A stretch of 25,339 bases of DNA from RYN-433 sp036558265 (GCA_036558265.1 DATBFY010000570.1:1-25339); one strand, 5' to 3'. Counted from the first letter of the stretch, positions 15,901-23,183 are shown. The notes: a model not told the origin generated them from the sequence alone. Made by a program: numbers and translations.

Positions 15901-16581
15901 ATGAGAACCTTTGTCGAAGTGATCGCGCTGGTCGCCTGTGCCCTCCTGCCGATCGTTTCCCGAGCGGACGACCAGGCGGCGGCGGCGGTCACGGTGATCA
16001 AGGATCTGCCGTACAAGAGCGGTGACGGCCTGACCCCCTACGAGCGGGACCGCTGCAAGCTCGACCTCTACCTCCCGGGTGCCAAGGGGTTCGCGACGGT
16101 CGTCTGGTTCTACGGCGGTGGCCTGGAGGGTGGCGACAAGTCGGGACGGGTCAACACCCGGATCGCCACCGCCCTGGCGCAAAACGGCGTCGCCTGCGTG
16201 GCGGTGAATTACCGCCTGTCGCCCAGGGCGAAGTATCCCGCGTATCTGGACGACGCCGCGGCGAGCGTGGCGTGGACGCTGGCGCACGTCGCCGAGCGCG
16301 GGGGCGATCGGGATCGGGTGTTTATCAGCGGGCACTCGGCGGGCGCGTTTCTCACCGCCGCCCTGGGCTACGACCCCAAGTTCCTCAAGCCCTACCACGT
16401 GTCCACCGCGCAGATCGCGGGGCTCGTGCCGTTCAGCCCGCAGGTGTTCACGCACTTCACGATCCGCAAGGAGCGGGGGGTTCCCAACCCGCAGACCACG
16501 CCGCTGATCGATGACGACGCGCCGGTCTACCACGCGCGGCCCGACGCGCCGCCGACGCTGATCCTGATCGGCGACGGATAA
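15901..16581 (+). CDS. exported alpha/beta-hydrolase (esterase), 3'-truncated
   Basis: A carboxylesterase/BD-FAE-type alpha/beta hydrolase. GAGGA lies 7 nt before the ATG at 15901, and residues 1-23 form a signal peptide (cleavage after SRA). An ATG at 15880 overlapping the arfB stop is an alternative. The oxyanion motif YGGG (71-74), the VNYRLSP motif and the nucleophile elbow GHSAG with S146 are all present. The protein stops at residue 226, directly after the strand LILIGDG. In relatives, that strand is followed by the acidic residue and, later, the catalytic histidine; both are missing here. The frame is otherwise undamaged, so this is a clean 3' truncation at the junction at about 16571-16581. 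It is almost certainly inactive as an esterase (inference). Confidence 0.85.
   Translation: MRTFVEVIALVACALLPIVSRADDQAAAAVTVIKDLPYKSGDGLTPYERDRCKLDLYLPGAKGFATVVWFYGGGLEGGDKSGRVNTRIATALAQNGVACVAVNYRLSPRAKYPAYLDDAAASVAWTLAHVAERGGDRDRVFISGHSAGAFLTAALGYDPKFLKPYHVSTAQIAGLVPFSPQVFTHFTIRKERGVPNPQTTPLIDDDAPVYHARPDAPPTLILIGDG
16571..16581. other. recombination or assembly junction
   Basis: The esterase frame ends in GDG-stop using the same bases (GCGACGGATAA) that, one frame over, read A-T-D-N, the typical opening strand of a Calx-beta repeat. The Calx-beta frame is open only from 16568. Two unrelated truncated genes therefore meet within about 10 bp. Confidence 0.65.
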
Positions 16582-16585
16582 TGCG

Positions 16586-17866
16586 ATGTCAGAGGACTCC
16601 ACTGCTCCCGAGGGCAACACCGGCGAGGTCACCTTCAGCCGGGACAACTCGTCTGCCGCGATCGACGTGATCTTCTCCATCTCCGGCACCGACCCGTCGG
16701 AATACGAAGTCGAGACGGGAGAGTTCTGCAATGAACGTCCGGACGGCACCTATGACCTGCAGATGGGTCCGGGCCAGGCAAGCAGCAACGTGATCATTCA
16801 CTCGACCGATAACCCAGACGTCGAGACCCAGCGCATCCTGGATATCACGCTCCAAGACAGCATCATCGCGATCGGTGACTTCGGCGTCCCTTACCTGAAG
16901 AGCGTCAATAACCTGACGGCCAGCATCAAACTGAACGACGACGACGCGAACACGCAGGTCTTCGGCAGCGACGGGGAGGAAAGCCCGCTCAACCAGGCGA
17001 TCACCGCGGGGCCTGCCGGCGTGTTCCCTGAAACATTCAAGGTCAAGGCGACCGACGTCAACGGCGATCCAGTCGCTGGCAAGCTGGTAGACCTATCCCT
17101 TGGAGGTACTCCGAACCTCAATGTGGATCATACATCAGCACTGACGGATGCGGGCGGCTTCGCGACGTTTCACATTTCCGGGAAGAACGCGGACACTTAC
17201 ACCATCAGCACGACCACCCACAACCCCGGGCCGGTGACGTTCGACCAGCTCCTGGTGGCCAACCCGATCTTCCAGGGCAACAGCGCCCACACGGTGCGGG
17301 GAGGCAAGCTTTACTACTCAGTGAAGGTGACGAAGGCCGACGGCACGACGCCTTACGCCGGCCAGAACGTCACATGGAGCGTGGACACCGGCTCCACCGG
17401 GAAGTTCAATTTCGTCGATGAGGACCTGACGACGAACGGGAGCGGCTTCGCCTACTGTGACGTGGAGGGCGGGACCGCGGCGGACGTCTACGGCGACTGG
17501 AGCGGGACCTTCTCCGTGAGCGGTGCCGGACCTACGGCGTTCACCACCATCCCGGTCCACGTCTCAGACCCCGTCATCACGATCGACGACGCCAGCATGG
17601 CGTTCAGCGAGACCAAGACGTTCACCGTCCTGACGAGCAACGACCAGGGTGACCCGGTCTTCGGCGTGAGCATCGACTGGACTACGAGCGGCTACCTCGT
17701 GTCCGATGGCGGTAGCATCATGACCCTCGGCCAGTTGGATGGCACCGCCTACGTCGCCGTCACGGCGATCGCCGACCCCGGCAACCACACCAGCGGACTC
17801 GGCTACATACACCTGACCGCTAGTGACAGCGGGGTGACGAAGGACAATACCGTTACGGTGGGCTGA
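16586..17866 (+). CDS. 5'-truncated surface protein: Calx-beta plus three Ig-like (Big_1-type) domains
   Basis: The frame begins in the middle of a domain. ATDNAMSEDSTAPEGNTGEVTF continues upstream of the ATG at 16586 to about 16571, where the esterase junction lies. A Calx-beta domain (about residues 1-118, ending IKLNDDD) is followed by three Ig-like repeats at about 146-222 (VKATDVNGDPVAGK), 228-322 (VKVTKADGTTPYAGQN) and 328-426, of the bacterial Big_1 type. There is no signal peptide, so the true N-terminus with its export signal has been lost. Such proteins are usually large secreted adhesins or enzyme-associated stalks. The stop is followed by a hairpin terminator at 17911. Composition looks less GC-extreme than the flanks. 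Translation from 16586, 4 nt after the esterase stop, is possible but unproven. Confidence 0.75.
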   Translation: MSEDSTAPEGNTGEVTFSRDNSSAAIDVIFSISGTDPSEYEVETGEFCNERPDGTYDLQMGPGQASSNVIIHSTDNPDVETQRILDITLQDSIIAIGDFGVPYLKSVNNLTASIKLNDDDANTQVFGSDGEESPLNQAITAGPAGVFPETFKVKATDVNGDPVAGKLVDLSLGGTPNLNVDHTSALTDAGGFATFHISGKNADTYTISTTTHNPGPVTFDQLLVANPIFQGNSAHTVRGGKLYYSVKVTKADGTTPYAGQNVTWSVDTGSTGKFNFVDEDLTTNGSGFAYCDVEGGTAADVYGDWSGTFSVSGAGPTAFTTIPVHVSDPVITIDDASMAFSETKTFTVLTSNDQGDPVFGVSIDWTTSGYLVSDGGSIMTLGQLDGTAYVAVTAIADPGNHTSGLGYIHLTASDSGVTKDNTVTVG

Positions 17867-17910
17867 CCTGGTTGACTCTGGGTTGTTCTCCTATATCAAA
17901 TCAAGCAGTT

Positions 17911-17945
17911 CCCGCACCGGGCGATTACGGTGCGGGAGCTGCGTT
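17911..17945 (+). terminator. hairpin terminator after the Calx-beta gene
   Basis: CCCGCACCG (17911-17919) and CGGTGCGGG (17928-17936) form a perfect 9-bp GC-rich stem with an 8-nt loop. A partial T-run (GCGTTT) ends at 17945. It sits 44 bp after the stop codon. The T-tract is short and offset, so efficiency is uncertain. Confidence 0.5.
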
Positions 17946-17959
17946 TCAGAGGTTTACTA

Positions 17960-18493
17960 ATGAGAACCTTTCGACGTGTCGCCAACTGGCTCGCGACCGG
18001 TGTCGTCCTCATCCTCGCCATTCTCGCGGTCGCGACCTCGTGCTCATGGTCGCGGAGCTACTTTGCCAGAGATACCTTTGGCCGGTTCTGGAAGCAGGAG
18101 GAACCCCGTGCGATGTGGCGTGGGGTACACAGCCTTGTGGTGGGCCGTGGGTGCGTCCTGTTCTCCACGTTGACGGATCGCAATCAGACCTACACGCACC
18201 CCGTGAACGGAAACATGATCCTCGACCCCTGGGCCTATCGCTGCAAGCCTGTCGTGAAGATCGCCAATCCTCGCTTTGATTACGCGGAGTTCATCCCGTG
18301 TTGGGCATCTGAGTACAAGGCACAGCGATTCGGCGAATTAACATACGAGTCTTGGGATCGCACGGTCTCGATACCGCACTGGATACTCTTGTTGTTGTTC
18401 GGCACCTGTCCCGTCGTAACCTTGGTAAGGTGGTGGCGCCGAAGACAGCGATCTGCCCGAGGATTTGCCGTTATTGAAAAGGAGCAGGCATGA
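17960..18493 (+). CDS. bitopic membrane protein, unknown function (177 aa)
   Basis: The ATG at 17960 has AGAGG 7 nt upstream. One hydrophobic helix lies at residues 9-27 and a second at 139-158 (VSIPHWILLLLFGTCPVV), followed by a run of Trp/Arg (RWWRRRQRS). The region between is soluble, with conserved-looking Trp, Cys and Tyr residues. I recognise the layout (N-terminal helix, about 110-residue ectodomain, VSIPHW-type second helix, WRRR tail) as a lineage-typical planctomycete hypothetical protein. Relatives often end in a CGYDLR zinc-ribbon-like tail, which this one lacks (from memory, not verified). It overlaps the next gene by 4 bp (ATGA). Confidence 0.75.
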   Translation: MRTFRRVANWLATGVVLILAILAVATSCSWSRSYFARDTFGRFWKQEEPRAMWRGVHSLVVGRGCVLFSTLTDRNQTYTHPVNGNMILDPWAYRCKPVVKIANPRFDYAEFIPCWASEYKAQRFGELTYESWDRTVSIPHWILLLLFGTCPVVTLVRWWRRRQRSARGFAVIEKEQA

Positions 18494-18690
18494 AGACGCT
18501 GGACTACGCGGGTCCGATGACGCGGCCCGATGCGCGGCAGAAACAACTCGCGCGGAAGCGCAAGCTGATCTTCTTAGGCAAGGTGTTGGTTTGCGTCGGA
18601 GCGGTACTGACACTGGTCACGCTGATCTACCTGTTCACCCATCAACCCGATGAGCGGTTCATGCCGTTTTTTAAGACGGATTGGCATTGA
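18490..18690 (+). CDS. small single-pass membrane protein (66 aa)
   Basis: The start overlaps the upstream stop as ATGA, and AAAAGGAG (18476-18483) lies 6 nt before it, so translation is well supported and coupled. Residues 1-25 are polar and basic. One transmembrane helix spans about 26-49, followed by a 17-residue tail. No recognised family. A partner role for the 177-aa membrane protein is inferred from the overlap alone. Confidence 0.7.
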   Translation: MKTLDYAGPMTRPDARQKQLARKRKLIFLGKVLVCVGAVLTLVTLIYLFTHQPDERFMPFFKTDWH

Positions 18691-18801
18691 TCATCATGTT
18701 GTTCGGGCATTCCGATTGGCGACACTCCGCACATGTCACAGGCTACGAAGTTGCGGGCCGAACTCGCGCCTCGCAAGCCGGGGGGTAAACGGGCGAGGGA
18801 A
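18691..18801. other. intergenic region between the membrane-protein pair and the ROK gene
   Basis: 111 bp with no convincing gene, terminator or repeat. An ATG at 18733 opens a plus-strand frame that runs antisense into the ROK gene, but its product is Arg-rich filler. This is the likely right-hand edge of the unusual segment that begins at about 16571; no direct repeat marking that edge was found. Confidence 0.5.
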
Positions 18802-19671
18802 TCAAGGAGACGTCGCAGAGGCTGCTGCCGCCGCCCATCGTGCGACGCCGCATGCCGCGTGGAAGTCGCTCTGGCCGGTGAGCAGAGTCCAATCCTTGCG
18901 CGCCACCGCGGTGAGCGCTTGATCCACGGCGGCCTTGATTTCGCCCGCGATCCCCGCCAGGCGAATTCCAACGCCGCCGGTGAGACAAACGTGTTGCGGG
19001 CGATAGATCGCGTGACCGATCCGGATGGCGCGGACCAATGCCCGGATGGGCGGTTCATCCACGCCGAGCCGCTCGATGACGTTGGCGCCGCCGTAGCGGG
19101 CGGCGAGGGCGGCGGAACCGATGTAGGCCTCCAATGAACCGCGGCCACCGTCGGGGCCGAGCGGGGCGTCGGCGTCCAGCGAGACGTCCAATTGGCCCAG
19201 GTGTCCCGGGGACTCGCCGCTGACGTGGAGGAAGCGTCCGGCGTCGTGGTCCACCACCGCCGCCCCCACGCCGGTACCCAGTGTCAGGCAGAGCAAGCGG
19301 CCGGAAAGACGTCGTGAGACGTAAATGTCATATCCGACGGCATTTGCGTCGCTCAGGATGCATGCCTGCGGCAGGCCTGCGCCAAGCGCCCGCGACACGA
19401 TGTCGTCGAGCGGAACGCCCACGAGCCCCGGCACGTTGACGGACAGCGTGATCGTGCGGACGGTGCGGTCGAGAAGTCCCGGGCAGCAGACGCCAACGGC
19501 GTCGATGGGACCGGGGGCGCGTGCGGCGACCGCCTGGCGAATGGCTTCGACGAGTTGGGCGGTGTCGGGCCGCGTGAACGGGGGGCTGCGCCCGGTCCAG
19601 GCGACCTGGCCGTCCTGGAGCTGCGCGGCCTTGACCGATGTGCCGCCGATGTCGATGCCGAGTGCTCTCAT
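18802..19671 (-). CDS. ROK family sugar kinase lacking the zinc-cysteine motif
   Basis: ROK proteins phosphorylate glucose, N-acetylglucosamine or related sugars with ATP, or act as sugar-responsive repressors. No DNA-binding domain is present here. The phosphate-1 loop LGIDIGGTSVKAA (4-16), catalytic SDANAVG (D108), phosphate-2 loop LTLGTGVGAAVV (129-140) and the GHLG histidine (H157) are visible. The canonical CXCGXXGC zinc site is replaced: residues 171-181 read LGPDGGRGSLE with no cysteine. At 289 aa the length is normal. It is divergent from the nagB/PIG-L gene across 134 bp holding a palindromic operator candidate, so a GlcNAc or glucosamine kinase role fits. Specificity is inference. 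The start codon has no clear Shine-Dalgarno. Confidence 0.88.
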   Translation of the reverse strand: MRALGIDIGGTSVKAAQLQDGQVAWTGRSPPFTRPDTAQLVEAIRQAVAARAPGPIDAVGVCCPGLLDRTVRTITLSVNVPGLVGVPLDDIVSRALGAGLPQACILSDANAVGYDIYVSRRLSGRLLCLTLGTGVGAAVVDHDAGRFLHVSGESPGHLGQLDVSLDADAPLGPDGGRGSLEAYIGSAALAARYGGANVIERLGVDEPPIRALVRAIRIGHAIYRPQHVCLTGGVGIRLAGIAGEIKAAVDQALTAVARKDWTLLTGQSDFHAACGVARWAAAAASATSP

Positions 19672-19727
19672 GTGCGTGCGATTGCGCGAACAGGAATCCG
19701 CAAGTCGGTGTAATCCGCCGCCGGAAT

Positions 19728-19748
19728 CGTTATCATCGGTTGATAACG
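19728..19748. promoter_or_regulatory. perfect 8-5-8 palindrome, candidate operator
   Basis: CGTTATCA-TCGGT-TGATAACG has perfect 8-bp arms and a 5-bp spacer. It lies in the divergent ROK/nagB region and overlaps a TTGATA word (19740-19745) that could be a -35. The size and symmetry suit a dimeric GntR- or LacI-type repressor such as the one encoded at 23184. Binding by that protein is inference. Confidence 0.6.
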
Positions 19749-19805
19749 CTTAAGTTTACCGAATTTGCGCCCGCTGGGCCTTGTACTGCAGGAGAACTTG
19801 ACGAA

Positions 19806-21815
19806 ATGTCCAGTGCCACACAACCCACTGCCCCGATTGAACTTAACGCCGCGCCCGCTTTTGGCGTGGAGAAGATCCCGGTGACGGTTTATCCGACGAG
19901 CACGCAGGCGTCGGCGGCGGTGGCACGGGAGATCGCGGACCTGATCAAGGTGCGCGCGGGGTCCAACGCAAAGGTGGTCCTGGGACTGGCGACGGGGTCG
20001 ACGCCGACGGGGCTTTATGACGAGTTGATCCGGCTGCACAGGGAGGAGGGGCTGTCGTTCAGGAACGTGGTGACGTTCAACCTGGACGAGTACTGGCCGA
20101 TGAACCCGGACGAGCTTCAGAGCTACGTGCGGTTCATGCGCGAGCACCTGTTCGACCACGTGGACGTGGATTCAAAGAACATCCACATCCCGGACGGGAC
20201 GATCGGGCGCGACGAGGTGGCGGGGTTCTGCGCGGCATACGAGCGGCAGATCAAGGAGGCGGGGGGCCTGGATTACCAGATCCTGGGGATCGGCCGCACC
20301 GGCCATGTCGGCTTCAACGAGCCGGGCTCGCCGCGCGACAGCCGGACGCGCCTGATCACGCTGGACCGGGTGACGCGGCTGGATGCGGCGTCGGACTTTT
20401 TCGGCGAGTGGAACGTGCCGCGCAAGGCGATCACGATGGGGGTGGAGACGATTTTGTCGGCGCGGAAGGTCGTCCTGATGGCCTGGGGCGAGGGCAAGGC
20501 CCCGGTCATCCGCCGTGCGGTGGAGGGGGAGATCACCAGCCACGTGGCGGCGTCGTACCTGCAGCAGCATCCCAACGCGCGGATCGTGCTGGACCAGGCG
20601 GCGGCGGCGGAGCTGACGCGGTTCAAGACGCCCTGGCTCCTGGGGAGCCTGGAGGACTTTGGCCTCAAGTGGGACGAGGCGATGACCCGCAAGGCGGCGA
20701 TCTGGCTTGCGCAGCAGGTCAAGAAGCCATTGTTGAAGCTGACGGACGAGGACTACAACGAGCACGGCTTGCAGGAGCTGGCGGCGTCGCGCGGGGGGGC
20801 GTACGACATCAACATCGACGTCTTTAAGTCGCTGCAGTCCACCATCACGGGGTGGCCGGGCGGGAAGGCGGACGCGAAGGATCAGGGGGATCACGGGGTG
20901 GACGTGCCGGCGTTCCACCACCGCAATCCGGAGATCTTCCCCAAGCGCGTGGTGCTCTTCTCGCCGCACCCGGATGACGACGTGATCAGCATGGGCGGGA
21001 CGTTCATCCGGCTTTGCGAGCAGGAACACGAAGTGCACGTGGCGTACCAGACCAGCGGCAACATCGCGGTATGGGACGAGACGGCGCTGCGCCACGCGGA
21101 TTTCGTGAGGGAGTATGCGCAGGCGTTTGGCCTGGACCAGAAGGTGGCGGCGGGGATCGAGACGCAGATCGAGGGCTTTTTGCGCAAGAAGCGCCCGGGC
21201 GAGGTGGACAGCCGGGAATTGCAGCAGATCAAGGGCCTGATCCGCCGCGCCGAGGCGCGGGCCGGGGCGCGGTTTTCGGGGATCAAGCAGGACGATCGGA
21301 TCCACTTCCTGGACATGCCCTTTTACGAGACGGGCCGGGTGCGCAAGCGCCCGCTGGGGCAGGAGGACATCCGGATCATCAAGGATCTCCTCGAGAAGGT
21401 GAAACCGCACCAGATCTACGCGGCCGGCGACCTGTCGGACCCGCACGGCACGCACCGGGTCTGCCTGGCGGCGATCTTCAAGGCGCTCGACGAGCTTAAA
21501 GGCCGGCCGTGGGTGAAGGATTGTGAACTGTGGCTTTATCGCGGCGCCTGGCAGGAGTGGGGGATCGACGAGATCGAGATGGCGGTGCCGCTGTCGCCCG
21601 ACGAGGTGACCAAGAAGCGCCAGGCGATCTTCAAGCACGAGAGCCAGAAGGACAAGGCGCTGTTTCCCGGGCCCAACGACCCGCGCGAATTCTGGCAGCG
21701 GGCGGAGGATCGCAACCGCAACACGGCGGAGCTGTACGACAAGCTGGGGCTGGCGGAGTACGAGGCGATCGAGGGGTTCGTGAGGTGGCGAGGGGCCTCA
21801 GAGAGTGAATCGTAA
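19806..21815 (+). CDS. nagB: bifunctional glucosamine-6-phosphate deaminase-like / PIG-L deacetylase fusion (669 aa)
   Basis: Residues about 25-280 are a NagB-type sugar-phosphate isomerase/deaminase: GLATGSTPTGLY (60-71), FNLDEYW (D94) and GIGRTGHVGFNEPGS (H167). NagB converts glucosamine-6-P to fructose-6-P and ammonia. E. coli NagB has Asp two residues before that His; here it is T165. As I recall, other fused NagB proteins share this. Residues about 380-660 are a PIG-L deacetylase: FSPHPDDDVISMGG (H388, D391) and DLSDPHGTHR (H547/H550). A helical linker (280-370) joins them. The fusion could take GlcNAc-6-P through deacetylation and deamination in one protein, replacing NagA (inference). 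The ATG at 19806 has AGGAG 11 nt upstream. The stop lies inside a heptamer array. Confidence 0.9.
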   Translation: MSSATQPTAPIELNAAPAFGVEKIPVTVYPTSTQASAAVAREIADLIKVRAGSNAKVVLGLATGSTPTGLYDELIRLHREEGLSFRNVVTFNLDEYWPMNPDELQSYVRFMREHLFDHVDVDSKNIHIPDGTIGRDEVAGFCAAYERQIKEAGGLDYQILGIGRTGHVGFNEPGSPRDSRTRLITLDRVTRLDAASDFFGEWNVPRKAITMGVETILSARKVVLMAWGEGKAPVIRRAVEGEITSHVAASYLQQHPNARIVLDQAAAAELTRFKTPWLLGSLEDFGLKWDEAMTRKAAIWLAQQVKKPLLKLTDEDYNEHGLQELAASRGGAYDINIDVFKSLQSTITGWPGGKADAKDQGDHGVDVPAFHHRNPEIFPKRVVLFSPHPDDDVISMGGTFIRLCEQEHEVHVAYQTSGNIAVWDETALRHADFVREYAQAFGLDQKVAAGIETQIEGFLRKKRPGEVDSRELQQIKGLIRRAEARAGARFSGIKQDDRIHFLDMPFYETGRVRKRPLGQEDIRIIKDLLEKVKPHQIYAAGDLSDPHGTHRVCLAAIFKALDELKGRPWVKDCELWLYRGAWQEWGIDEIEMAVPLSPDEVTKKRQAIFKHESQKDKALFPGPNDPREFWQRAEDRNRNTAELYDKLGLAEYEAIEGFVRWRGASESES

Positions 21816-21832
21816 AGCGTGAAACGTGAAGA
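21805..21832. repeat. four-unit degenerate heptamer array (GTGAAAC-like)
   Basis: GTGAATC, GTAAAGC, GTGAAAC and GTGAAGA are contiguous. The nagB/PIG-L stop codon (21813-21815) falls inside the second unit. The array ends 21 bp before the next gene's start. Confidence 0.8.
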
Positions 21833-21853
21833 CGTGATGACGCGGAGCTGCAT

Positions 21854-22897
21854 ATGGCTCACCCTTGGCGCATCGGCCTGTTGTTCGTTGGGTTCTGGAT
21901 TCCGCGGATCGCCTTCGCCGAGCCGCCTCCCGCCACGCCGCAGCAGGTGAAGCAGACGGTGGATCGCGCGATCGGGTATCTGCGGGCGGAAAGCGCGGCG
22001 TGGATGGCGCAGCGGAAATGTGCGGCGTGTCATCATGCCGCGATGCCGCTGTGGGCGATGAGCGAGGCCGGGCGGCTGGGGTACGCGATCGATCAGAAGT
22101 TCGTCACCGACACCTTCGAGTCGGTCCTGGGCGGCCGCCAGAAGATGATCGACTCGAAGATCGAGGCCGATCCGGCGGCGCCACCGGACCCCCGGCCGAT
22201 GGCCCGGGGCGTAAACACGGGCGCGGTGTTCATGGCGGCGGTCGCGGGATTCGGGCCGTCACTGGACGAGGGACAGCGGCAGAGCGTGGCGTACATCGCG
22301 GCGGACATCGTCAAGAAGCAGCAGGCCGCGGACGGCTCGTGGGAGTTCTTCCTCTGCCGGCCGCCCATCAACCAGGATCAGGCGACCGACGTGGCATGGA
22401 TCCTCATGGCGTTGCAGGCCGAGAGGGGGCCCGACGTGCCGGCGTCGCACCGGGCGGCGCTGGCGAAGGGGATGGCGTGGCTGGCCGCCGCCGAGCCGCT
22501 GGACCGTCACCAGGTGAAGGCCTTGAAGCTGCTGGTCGCGATTCGCGGGGGGGCGGCGCGCGAGAAGGTGCAGGGAGATCTGAACGAGCTGCTGTCGATG
22601 CAGCGGAGTGACGGCGGGTGGGCCCAGACGGACGCGCAGCCGGCGAGCGACGCCTACGCCACTGGGCAGGCGCTGTACGTACTCGCGCTGGGCGGTTTCA
22701 CGGCGGAGCGGGTCGAGATTCGGCGCGGGATCGACTTCCTGGTGTCGACGCAGAAGCCGGACGGGAGCTGGCCGATGACGTCGCGCGGCACGCCGGACGG
22801 CCGGCCCGGGAGCGCGAAGTTGCTGACGCCGATCAACTGCGCCGCCGGCGCGTGGGCGACGCTGGGCCTGGCGAGATTGGTGCCGCAGCGTCCCTGA
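21854..22897 (+). CDS. exported prenyltransferase/squalene-cyclase-fold protein with CXXCH motif (347 aa)
   Basis: GGAG lies 6 nt before the ATG at 21854. A signal peptide covers residues 1-22 (cleavage after AFA). Residues 56-60 read CAACH, the covalent heme-attachment pattern, just before a helical repeat region. QW-type repeats of the squalene-cyclase/prenyltransferase alpha-alpha barrel recur: KQQAADGSWEF, MQRSDGGWAQ and TQKPDGSWPM. It lacks the DXDD catalytic motif of squalene-hopene cyclase and at 347 aa is about half that enzyme's length, so cyclase activity is unlikely. Planctomycetes encode many such secreted proteins. Whether the CXXCH binds heme is untested. It follows nagB/PIG-L by 38 bp and could share its transcript. 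Confidence 0.82.
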   Translation: MAHPWRIGLLFVGFWIPRIAFAEPPPATPQQVKQTVDRAIGYLRAESAAWMAQRKCAACHHAAMPLWAMSEAGRLGYAIDQKFVTDTFESVLGGRQKMIDSKIEADPAAPPDPRPMARGVNTGAVFMAAVAGFGPSLDEGQRQSVAYIAADIVKKQQAADGSWEFFLCRPPINQDQATDVAWILMALQAERGPDVPASHRAALAKGMAWLAAAEPLDRHQVKALKLLVAIRGGAAREKVQGDLNELLSMQRSDGGWAQTDAQPASDAYATGQALYVLALGGFTAERVEIRRGIDFLVSTQKPDGSWPMTSRGTPDGRPGSAKLLTPINCAAGAWATLGLARLVPQRP

Positions 22898-23183
22898 TCC
22901 GAGGGGAATTCTCGCGCGGGATCGAATCGAAGACACGCTGGAGCGTGAACTCCAAACCACGCTTCGGTAGCGATCCGCAATGAAACGATTACAATCCGTC
23001 TTACACTCGACTGGTTCCCCACCTCGCGCGCAGGGACGGTCCATGGCGGGTTTTGCGGCGGATTTCGATTGTGTTTCCGCGAGCCTCTGCGGATAATTAT
23101 AGAAGACCGGCGGAAACGCGCACAGGCCGTTTATTCCGCGCGACCTCTCAGACGTTCCCGGCCGGTCCGACGGGGTGCATTTC
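22898..23183. other. intergenic region upstream of the regulator
   Basis: 286 bp with no gene I can support. It holds a small inverted repeat (ACGCT-GG-AGCGT, near 22933) and the promoter candidate at 23069-23097. The ROK/nagB palindrome is not repeated here. Confidence 0.5.
23069..23097 (+). promoter_or_regulatory. candidate promoter of the GntR-LacI regulator
   Basis: TTGTGT (23069-23074), a 17-bp spacer and GATAAT (23092-23097, 5/6 match) lie in an AT-richer patch. A transcript would start near 23104 and have a leader of about 80 nt. The -35 match is weak. Confidence 0.35.

Noticed and set aside
18733..19137. 134-aa plus-strand frame antisense to the ROK gene
   Set aside because: It has an Arg-rich start and no conserved features, while the opposite strand encodes clear ROK motifs through the same bases.
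19638..19805. N-terminal extension of NagB/PIG-L from an upstream ATG
   Set aside because: It would cross the divergent promoter region and overlap the ROK gene start. The residues are Cys/Arg-rich filler, and a ribosome binding site precedes the ATG at 19806.
21854..22897. Squalene-hopene cyclase proper
   Set aside because: It is half the expected length, exported, and lacks the DXDD catalytic motif.
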